From: Thermoproteota archaeon
GTDB taxonomy: Archaea; Korarchaeota; JAOZGF01; JAOZFZ01
DNA: 34,249 bases
Reading direction: 5' to 3'
Assembly (NCBI GenBank): GCA_027492035.1
Contig: JAOZFT010000010.1
Span: 1 to 34,249 of the forward strand
Shown here: piece by piece, positions 23,101 to 29,504 of the stretch
Position numbering within the stretch: the stretch's first letter is position 1
Layout of the letters: each line of letters opens with the position of its first letter
Notes under the pieces: generated by a model
Databases searched by the model: none
Told to the model about the DNA's origin: nothing
Seen by the model: only the letters and a program-made list of their open reading frames with translations
Made by a program: the position numbers and the translations under genes

Positions 23101-24444
23101 TTACCTTTCTTTTTTAATTCTTTCACTTAAAACTTCACAGGCTGTTTTGAAAGGGAAAAAGAAACCTGATAAAGGGGGACAGTAAGCGAATTGCATTTCA
23201 GCTAAACTTTTAACGTTAACCCTTTCCTTTATAGCTATTTGTGCTAAATTAACAACTTCTGTGCATCTGCTACTTCCCAAACACTGGACACCTACAAGGT
23301 TTCCGCTTTCATCTGCCAGTATCTTAACTTCAAGGAAGCCTTCCGTCAAAAACTTCTCTTTATCAAAACCCCTCGACTTCATCACAAAGATTTTTGACTT
23401 GGTTCTTTTAGCTTCTTCTGTTAACAGCCCTACTGAACCGTACTCAAGATCAAAAGCATGGCCTGTAAAAGCTGGCAAAGCCCCTTTAAAATGTTCTTCG
23501 CCACCTGAAGCGTTTATACCCGCCACTTTACCCTCCTCATAAGCTGTACATGCTAACATGTTTAGACTATATTCTCCTGTGATTAAATTCTTTACTTCAA
23601 CACAGTCCCCAGCTGCAAAAACATCACTTAAACTTGTTTCCATTCTTTCATTAACAAGAATCCCCCCATGTTTCCCAAGTTCAATACCTGCTTCAACAGC
23701 TATTGAAACATTCGGTTTTGCACCGGTGGCAAAAATTACTAAGTCAGCAGATAGTTCTTCTCCATTCTCAAGAACAACTTCATTTACTTCCTTTCCATTT
23801 CTGCCCTTAACTTCTGTCACCTTCATACCCAAGTAAACTTTAACTCCTTCCTTAACCACTTCCTCACGTATTTTATTTGCTAAATCAGGGTCTAAGTTCC
23901 TTGGAAGTAAACTTTTCATCATTTCAATCAGTGTAACGTTTAATCCTCTCTTATTTAAGGCGTAGGCGATTTCTAATCCTATGGCTCCTCCCCCCACCAC
24001 AACTGCATTATGTCCCTTCTTTACGGTCATGTTTAACTTTAAGTAATCAGTCACATTAGATAAAGTAAATACTCCTTCCATACCTACTCCTTTAACTGGC
24101 GGAACAAAAGGTTTAGAGCCGAGTGCTAAAATTAGTTTGTCAAATTTTATTTTTCGAAATTCATTACTCTTTTTAACAGTCACCTCCTTTGTTTTAGTAC
24201 CCAGCTTCACTGCTCTCCACCCTGACAAAATTTTAGCTCTTTTCTTTAACAGTTTATCCTCCTCAACTATGCCTTCTAACCCTTTAAAGTTAAAAGCAAG
24301 AGCATACGGCATCATGCAAGGGTGGAAAATTTCCTTTTCTTTCTTATCTACAATAATTAATTCGCATTTTCTCTTTCTCAAGATTTGGGTTGCCGCCGCT
24401 GACCCCGCAGTCCCATAACCTACAATTACAATTTTTTCAGGCAC
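23101..24444 (-). CDS. FAD-dependent pyridine nucleotide-disulfide oxidoreductase (CoA-disulfide reductase/NADH oxidase-like)
   Basis: This flavoprotein has the class III disulfide-reductase layout: FAD-binding IVGYGTAGSAAA at the N-terminus, a single redox cysteine in FHPCMMPYAL (about residue 43), NAD(P)H-binding VVGGGAIGLEIA in the middle, the FAD motif DVFAAGDCVE, and a dimerisation domain with FAYCPPLSG. Relatives are CoA-disulfide reductases and NADH oxidases; archaeal members also reduce polysulfide or oxygen. Compared with classic enzymes the cysteine is followed by MMPY rather than GIPY. The frame is open to TTG 24450, but GAGGT is better spaced for GTG 24444, which I chose. It is a single gene, divergent from the CDP-alcohol transferase. 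Confidence 0.85.
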   Translation of the reverse strand: MPEKIVIVGYGTAGSAAATQILRKRKCELIIVDKKEKEIFHPCMMPYALAFNFKGLEGIVEEDKLLKKRAKILSGWRAVKLGTKTKEVTVKKSNEFRKIKFDKLILALGSKPFVPPVKGVGMEGVFTLSNVTDYLKLNMTVKKGHNAVVVGGGAIGLEIAYALNKRGLNVTLIEMMKSLLPRNLDPDLANKIREEVVKEGVKVYLGMKVTEVKGRNGKEVNEVVLENGEELSADLVIFATGAKPNVSIAVEAGIELGKHGGILVNERMETSLSDVFAAGDCVEVKNLITGEYSLNMLACTAYEEGKVAGINASGGEEHFKGALPAFTGHAFDLEYGSVGLLTEEAKRTKSKIFVMKSRGFDKEKFLTEGFLEVKILADESGNLVGVQCLGSSRCTEVVNLAQIAIKERVNVKSLAEMQFAYCPPLSGFFFPFKTACEVLSERIKKER

Positions 24445-24558
24445 TTCCAAAACCTCGAAAGCCCCTTTCCATTTTATAACTAAGGCAAAATCTTTTGTTA
24501 AAAGGGAGAAAATAAATTTTTACCTATTTTAAGAAAAATTTTTTCACTTTCCAAGAAA

Positions 24559-24571
24559 AATGTTTAAATTA
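24559..24571 (+). promoter_or_regulatory. TATA promoter of the CDP-alcohol phosphatidyltransferase gene
   Basis: ATGTTTAAATTAT stands about 25-30 bases before 24592. The transcript would then start close to that point and carry the GAGGGGGG ribosome binding site (24601-24608), 6 bases before ATG 24615. Confidence 0.5.
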
Positions 24572-24614
24572 TATTTTAAAGAAAGGAGTTTATGAGCGGG
24601 GAGGGGGGAATATA

Positions 24615-25199
24615 ATGTTGACTTCATTCAAGGATAAATTCACTGGTTTATCCTTGTTTCTTGCAAAAATCTTTATCAAATTAAATTTTCCGCCAAATGT
24701 GTTAACTTTACTCGGTTTCTTTTCGGCTGTTGCATCTTTCTTTTTTATATTTAGCAAAATGAATTTTTTAGCAGGTTTATTTCTTTTGCTGAATGGTTTC
24801 TTTGATTTGGTTGATGGTGTAGTTGCGAGACAGACTTCCACATGTTCAAAGTTCGGTGCTGTGTTAGATTCTACGCTGGATCGTTTCTCTGATTTTTTAA
24901 TAATTGCAGGTTTAAGTTTAAGTTTTTCGACACTTCCTGAATTAGTTGTAGGTTTCACATCTATCCACTCAACTTTGATGGTGAGTTACGTAAAGGCTAA
25001 GGCGGAAAGTGAAGGAATCAAGAGACTAGGGGGGTTCATTGAGAGACCAGAGAGATTAATTATCTTAGTTATTACATTGTTTTCGCAACAATTTTTTTGG
25101 GGACTCCTAGTTTTAGCTGTTTTAAGTTATGTAACAATTGTTCAGAGACTCTTTTTTGTGCATAAAAAACTGAAAGAAGAAAATTTCAGCATAAACTAA
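24615..25199 (+). CDS. CDP-alcohol phosphatidyltransferase (archaeal headgroup transferase)
   Basis: This integral membrane enzyme moves a phospho-lipid group from CDP-archaeol to an alcohol headgroup. The family signature is complete: Asp64, Asp67-Gly68, Ala71-Arg72, Gly81, Asp85 and Asp89, i.e. D-x2-DG-x2-AR-x8-G-x3-D-x3-D. Around it are about five to six transmembrane helices. The 194-residue length and the N-terminal PPNVLTLLGF are typical of archaetidylinositol-phosphate synthases, but serine or glycerol-phosphate acceptors cannot be excluded. It acts downstream of CarS, encoded at 16.6 kb. The ATG has a strong purine ribosome binding site 6 bases upstream. Confidence 0.87.
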   Translation: MLTSFKDKFTGLSLFLAKIFIKLNFPPNVLTLLGFFSAVASFFFIFSKMNFLAGLFLLLNGFFDLVDGVVARQTSTCSKFGAVLDSTLDRFSDFLIIAGLSLSFSTLPELVVGFTSIHSTLMVSYVKAKAESEGIKRLGGFIERPERLIILVITLFSQQFFWGLLVLAVLSYVTIVQRLFFVHKKLKEENFSIN

Positions 25200-25230
25200 A
25201 ACCCAGAAAAGAGTTTATGCAACTAGACTT

Positions 25231-25277
25231 GAGTTTTCTCTTAAAAGGAGAACTGAAAAAACTCCTCTTCCTTGGAG
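25231..25277. terminator. Convergent-gene spacer with overlapping hairpins
   Basis: GAGTTTT (25231-25237) pairs with AAAACTC (25258-25264), while AGGAG (25246-25250) can pair with CTCCT (25262-25266), and CTCC (25262-25265) also with GGAG (25274-25277). These pairings compete. The position between convergent stops suggests a two-way terminator, with A and T tracts on both sides. Confidence 0.35.
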
Positions 25278-25315
25278 GTGTTCCGAGAAAAAAGAGAAAA
25301 AGGTTTTTAGGCCGA

Positions 25316-26299
25316 TTAGTAGCATTTAGTGTATTCTTGTAGGGACCAACCAAGCTCATCTTTCAAAATTATAGCAGCGACTTGCGGTGAAAAAACTCCT
25401 TTCTCAGTTATTATTAAGTCTATGTATTCAGGGGGGGTTACGTCGAAAGCTGGGTTCCTTACCTTTATTAATGGATTCTTTTTAAGAAATTTTTCATCAA
25501 CAACTTCTGTAGCAGGTCTTTCCTCTATTTCAACCAATGCACCCACTAATGTCTCCGGAGAAAACTTAATTGTTTCAGCTGCAACATAAACACGGACCCT
25601 TGCTTCATTTGCAGCCAAAGCTACAAGTGAGGTTCCTATCTTGTTTACAATAGCTCCATTAGCTGCTATAGCATCAGCTCCAACAATCACCAAGTCAGCT
25701 TCTTCAATAAAGGATCTGACAGCGCTGTCAACTATCAAAGTGACAGGTATGCCCTCATCTGCAAGGGATTTAGCTGTGATCAAACCTTGAAACCTTGGCC
25801 TTGTCTCTGTAGCTATAACTCTCAACCCTTCTTTGTTCTCCTTAATGAATTTTTTGTGGGCAGTAGTAATTACTGACAAAGCTGTTCTACTGTGGCAGTG
25901 GGTTAGGATTATGTTTCCTGGCTTAATTCTTCTGCTCCCTATTTCAGCTATTGTGTTTATTGCTTTCTTTGATTCCTCTATAAATTTATTTACAGCTGAA
26001 GCAACAGTTCCTTTTATTTCTTCCAAGTCAGTTGTTTCACAAACCTTTTTATAAACTGGTCTTTTAATCATTCTTATGGCGTTTGGAAGCGAGACAGCTG
26101 TTGGTCTTGTTTTCAGGATCAAGTCAGCAACGTAATCGAAGTAATTCATGAACTCCCGGTAATCTTTTCCTTTAAATGTTTCAGCAGCTATTTTTAATGC
26201 TTCAGCAGCTGCTCTAGCTATGGTTCCAGCCCCCCTGATTTTCATTTCCTTTATTGATTCAGCTATATCCAAGATTCTCTTATCAACCTCTTGAGCCAA
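25316..26299 (-). CDS. Ribose-1,5-bisphosphate isomerase
   Basis: This enzyme turns ribose-1,5-bisphosphate, the product of AMP phosphorylase, into ribulose-1,5-bisphosphate, the RuBisCO substrate. It belongs to the eIF2B-alpha/MtnA-like family, and the isomerase subgroup is recognisable from the catalytic Cys135 in ILTHCHSRTA and Asp209 in IVGADAIAANGAIVNKIGT. The 327-residue length is usual. TTG 26299 follows a GAGGGGA purine run inside the end of the PRPP synthase gene, and the two genes are only 4 bases apart, so they form an operon. The other AMP-pathway gene in the window, deoA, is about 18 kb away; RuBisCO is not seen. Confidence 0.92.
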   Translation of the reverse strand: MAQEVDKRILDIAESIKEMKIRGAGTIARAAAEALKIAAETFKGKDYREFMNYFDYVADLILKTRPTAVSLPNAIRMIKRPVYKKVCETTDLEEIKGTVASAVNKFIEESKKAINTIAEIGSRRIKPGNIILTHCHSRTALSVITTAHKKFIKENKEGLRVIATETRPRFQGLITAKSLADEGIPVTLIVDSAVRSFIEEADLVIVGADAIAANGAIVNKIGTSLVALAANEARVRVYVAAETIKFSPETLVGALVEIEERPATEVVDEKFLKKNPLIKVRNPAFDVTPPEYIDLIITEKGVFSPQVAAIILKDELGWSLQEYTKCY

Positions 26300-26303
26300 T
26301 TAT

Positions 26304-27197
26304 TCAATCCCCTCTTTCAAGTTCTTTCTTTAATTCGTCAGCTATTATGCCTGAAACAGTTATAAAACTTATTTCGCTCGGAATTGTGTCTGTACCCAAA
26401 ACTTCGTCAGCTCCAGCTTTGTATATTTTAGCCAAGGCTTTACCTGCTAAAACAGGGTGTGTACATGCTGAAATCACCCTTTTTGCACCGAAAGATTTTA
26501 AAGCTTCAACTGTCTTAGCCATGGTACCACCGGTGCTTATAATGTCATCTACAATTAATGTATCTCTGCCTTTTAAGTTTAATTCTCCTGTTTCAATCTG
26601 TACTTCTTCGGAAGTAAGTCTCTGTTTTCTAAAGATGAACTTTTCAGCCCCAAGTTTTTCAGCGGCTACAGAAACCCATTGCTCGGATTCTTCATCAGGA
26701 CCTATAACTACCGGGTTAACTAACTTGTCTCTTACATAATCAGCGAACAAGGAAGCAGCTGTTAAATTTACTGTGGGTACCGGAAACTCTTTTTCTATTC
26801 CTCTTCTCCTATGTTGGTGAATGTCAACAACAATCAGCTTATTTACTCGTTCACTTATCAACTTTTTCACAATATCAAAGGTTACTGCTTCACCTGGTGT
26901 AAATCTTGTGTCTTGCCTAGCGTATGCAAAGTAAGGAATAACTCCTATTATTTCCTGAGCCCCTAAGTCAAGTAAAGTATCAGCTATAATGAGGAACTCC
27001 ATCAGGTAGTTGTTCGGTTGGTGATACATTGACTGAACAAGAGCAACTTTTTCATCTTTAACTTCTCCCTCTACTTTCACGTAGGTTTCTCCATCTGGAA
27101 ACTTCTTTTTTTCAATCTCCAACCATTTAGAACCTTTCACTCTCCTATATATTTTCTGAGCAAGAATTTCTGAAGCTGAACCTGAACATATCAACAT
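26304..27197 (-). CDS. prs: Ribose-phosphate pyrophosphokinase (PRPP synthase), archaeal type
   Basis: The enzyme makes PRPP from ribose-5-phosphate and ATP, feeding nucleotide, histidine and tryptophan synthesis and base salvage. Motifs in order are FPDGE (33-37), YARQDTRFTPGEAVT (92-106), the VVDIHQH metal site (123-129) and the PRPP loop VDDIISTGGTM (216-226). At 297 residues it is of the short archaeal class. The ATG has a GAGGTGAT ribosome binding site, one of the best in the window, and the 229 bases upstream are AT-rich with possible TATA boxes. It is cotranscribed with ribose-1,5-bisphosphate isomerase, joining PRPP formation to AMP-derived ribose bisphosphate metabolism. Confidence 0.95.
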   Translation of the reverse strand: MLICSGSASEILAQKIYRRVKGSKWLEIEKKKFPDGETYVKVEGEVKDEKVALVQSMYHQPNNYLMEFLIIADTLLDLGAQEIIGVIPYFAYARQDTRFTPGEAVTFDIVKKLISERVNKLIVVDIHQHRRRGIEKEFPVPTVNLTAASLFADYVRDKLVNPVVIGPDEESEQWVSVAAEKLGAEKFIFRKQRLTSEEVQIETGELNLKGRDTLIVDDIISTGGTMAKTVEALKSFGAKRVISACTHPVLAGKALAKIYKAGADEVLGTDTIPSEISFITVSGIIADELKKELERGD

Positions 27198-27426
27198 TTC
27201 ATATCACCTCTTTTTTAAAGAAGATTTTAAGGAATTAACCTAAAAGATTGTAATAGAAAAAATGAAAACAGAGTCTAAAATTTTGCTGAATATATATCAA
27301 ATAAACAAACTTTAAATTTTTAAGAGAAAAGTCTAGTTTCACCCTTTGGAAAATATTTTTTTGGGGGATAATGAGTAAATTACACTACTCTTAAGGGCTG
27401 TTAAGTTTTACTTTCTTTGAAGAATC

Positions 27427-27840
27427 TTAAATGTCTAACTTGGTTAAGATGTCCTTTTTCCTTTTACATTCAATGCATAGCCCTGTTTTTGAGTCATAAC
27501 AGCTTTCACACACATAGGCTCCGCAGAAGCTGCACTGATTTAGTTTTTTAAGAAGCCCTTTTTTAGCTTCAAGCTTAACATCCTCTGATTCTTCAACAAA
27601 AAAGTCTTTTGATTTTACCTGTTTCCCGCAAACTTCACAGTTGAAACTGTAGTAAGCGTAGTCAGAATGCTCAATCTTTTTCAATTCAATGGGGGGTGGT
27701 TTGTTTGGTTCCCTTATTTTTATTACTCCAGGGATTATGCTCTCTTCACGTAACTCCCCAGGTAGGATTTCTATCTCTAAAACTGCTACTATTTTGGAGC
27801 CGCAGTAGGGACACTTGAATTCTTTCGTTACTTTAACCAT
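27427..27840 (-). CDS. Uncharacterised multi-zinc-ribbon protein
   Basis: I do not recognise this 137-residue protein. It carries five CxxC pairs: Cys10/13, Cys68/71, Cys103/106, Cys111/114 and Cys122/125. The first two probably make one split zinc ribbon around an insert rich in Pro and acidic residues, and the last three a FYVE/RING-like or double zinc-ribbon cluster. There is no signal peptide or membrane segment, so it is cytoplasmic. Its ATG lies 8 bases inside the preceding membrane-protein gene, so the two are translationally coupled and likely interact. A role in nucleic-acid or protein binding is only a guess. Confidence 0.75.
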   Translation of the reverse strand: MVKVTKEFKCPYCGSKIVAVLEIEILPGELREESIIPGVIKIREPNKPPPIELKKIEHSDYAYYSFNCEVCGKQVKSKDFFVEESEDVKLEAKKGLLKKLNQCSFCGAYVCESCYDSKTGLCIECKRKKDILTKLDI

Positions 27841-28753
27841 TCACTTTCATCTTTTTGCGTTCAATCATAGTTAAAACAAGATTTAAGACTATTAAAATAA
27901 AGAGGATGATTTCAAATGCTGAAATGTTTCCCTTCTCAAATACTTTTAACTCCAAAGAATTGCTTGTAATTTCAGGGTTGTAATAGGAAATTAAATAGTT
28001 CCTGGTAGGTGAAACAAAGAAGTAACTTGGTCTAGTTTCCTCCACCATTAAATTTTCAGGTATAAATACTTCTACTTTGGCTTCGAAAGGAGAAACCTTT
28101 AGACATTTCCCTATTTCAAGGGTTTCTTTAGTTAGCCCATGTTCAATTTTTAATTGTGAAGCAGTGACTTTTACGTTAGCAAGCAAACCAGTCATTACTG
28201 AGCTGTAATGGAAAGAATTAACCTTTACAAAGTTGTTTTCAGGTTTTTTAACTGATACGTTAAAAATGAACTCCATATACCCCCAGAAAGTTAGGGTGGG
28301 AAAGTGAATCAGGCTTGAGTTGAAATAAGTAAGTTGGAAACTGTACGGAAGAAAAGGTTCAGCTAATTTTAAAGCTAAACTTCCCTTGTTTTTAATTAAG
28401 TTTTCATACAGTTCCCTTATTGTCCAAATTTTCCCTTTAACTATTTTGTATTCTTCACCGTGTGCAATATAGTTCTTGAGATGGAAAACACCTTTTAAAG
28501 AGTCTCTTTCCTTTTTTAAATCAAGAAAAGCTTCAGCCCTTGAAGGAGTGAAAGGAAAACTTTCAATTACATGTTTCCCCTTTATTTTTATGTCCGCTGT
28601 ATCAACATTGTTTAAAACAATTTCATAAGAAAGCTTATTCTTTGTGTTTGAATAATAAAGGAAGTTGACGTAGAGGAAAGGAAGAAGTGTTAGAGTTGAA
28701 AGCAGTATGATGAGGGATATTAAAATCTTTAAGTTTCGTGTATTTAATTTCAT
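27833..28753 (-). CDS. Uncharacterised bitopic membrane protein
   Basis: I do not recognise this 306-residue protein. It has an N-terminal membrane anchor (about 9-33), a long extracytoplasmic region of mixed beta character with NxS/T sites, and a C-terminal helix (about 279-299) followed by the basic tail ERKKMKVNG. Both ends therefore face the cytoplasm and about 245 residues are outside. The ATG has GGGGGTT 7 bases upstream. The downstream gene, a cytoplasmic zinc-ribbon protein, starts within its last codons. The pair resembles a receptor or scaffold with a cytoplasmic partner, but that is inference. Confidence 0.7.
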   Translation of the reverse strand: MKLNTRNLKILISLIILLSTLTLLPFLYVNFLYYSNTKNKLSYEIVLNNVDTADIKIKGKHVIESFPFTPSRAEAFLDLKKERDSLKGVFHLKNYIAHGEEYKIVKGKIWTIRELYENLIKNKGSLALKLAEPFLPYSFQLTYFNSSLIHFPTLTFWGYMEFIFNVSVKKPENNFVKVNSFHYSSVMTGLLANVKVTASQLKIEHGLTKETLEIGKCLKVSPFEAKVEVFIPENLMVEETRPSYFFVSPTRNYLISYYNPEITSNSLELKVFEKGNISAFEIILFILIVLNLVLTMIERKKMKVNG

Positions 28754-28873
28754 CGATGTAACCCCCTTTTTAAGTTTTGAAGTGAAGGGCTGGAAAAGAC
28801 ACAGTATTCTAAATCTTTTTAAATTTGATCAACGTTCAAACCTCTTTCTAAAAAAGAAAAAAGAAGGAAGTTT

Positions 28874-29215
28874 TTAAATGTAGTCTCTCCATTTCCTCCT
28901 TTCGTCGGAAGGTATCATTAAGTTTTCTCTCTCCTTCAATACTTCCTTTTCTAAGTCAAATGTTTTCTGTTTACTCTTCATTTTAAACCTGCATTTTCCA
29001 TCTGGCAGCATAGCTCTCTTTACACAGAAACCGAACTTACAAGCTGAACCAATACACGCCTCCTGCGCCCATGTACACCAAACTGTCTTCTTCAGACTAT
29101 GAGTTTCCATTTTCAATGCCCTTTTGCCGCATCTGAAATATTTACAGAGAGGGGTGCAAAATTCAGAACGGGACTCCATTTTCTCTTTACTTCCTATACT
29201 CTTCATGGAATTCAC
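28874..29215 (-). CDS. Uncharacterised cysteine-rich small protein
   Basis: This 113-residue protein has eight cysteines in its first 75 residues (Cys20, 24, 29, 47, 54, 59, 64, 75) plus His39, in blocks FCTPLCKYFRCGKRAL and CTWAQEACIGSACKFGFC, then a charged helical tail. The spacing suggests a metal or Fe-S site rather than a standard zinc ribbon. A GGAGG ribosome binding site lies 5 bases before GTG 29215, supporting the gene; ATG 29206 is the alternative start. There is no signal peptide. It lies about 120 bases upstream of the membrane-protein gene on the same strand and could share regulation. I cannot assign a function. Confidence 0.72.
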   Translation of the reverse strand: MNSMKSIGSKEKMESRSEFCTPLCKYFRCGKRALKMETHSLKKTVWCTWAQEACIGSACKFGFCVKRAMLPDGKCRFKMKSKQKTFDLEKEVLKERENLMIPSDERRKWRDYI

Positions 29216-29417
29216 TTTTCCTCCATAAAATTCACAGGGAACAGAGGAAAAAGTTTCTACTCATTTCTAAATTTTCAGTATTGCTTATGGTTCTCTGTTG
29301 ATCAATGAAAAATTTTAGAGGTCGAAACAAGACCAATACTTAAATCCTCCACCGGTTACTAACACATTCCATAAATTGGAACTTATTTTTCTTTTTAAAA
29401 ACTGGAAAATTTAAATT

Positions 29418-29467
29418 TTTCTTCCCTCCTTAACCGAAGGGAAGAAAGAAACATTTCGAAACATTTC
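29418..29467. repeat. Nine-bp hairpin followed by a 10-bp tandem repeat
   Basis: TTTCTTCCC (29418-29426) and GGGAAGAAA (29439-29447) form a perfect 9-bp stem with a 12-base loop. Immediately after come two copies of GAAACATTTC (29448-29457 and 29458-29467), each with GAAA/TTTC ends. The block lies between the end of the helicase gene and the start of the cysteine-rich gene. It may be the helicase 3' end, an operator, or a small structured RNA. Confidence 0.5.
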
Positions 29468-29504
29468 CCCACACACTTTTTAATAAGACATATCTGGAAA
29501 TATT

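Noticed and set aside
24592-24615. A seven-codon ORF starting at ATG 24592, at the predicted transcript start of the CDP-alcohol transferase gene
   Set aside because: It is too short to support, and the same bases serve as the ribosome binding site of the ATG at 24615. A leader peptide is possible but unsupported.
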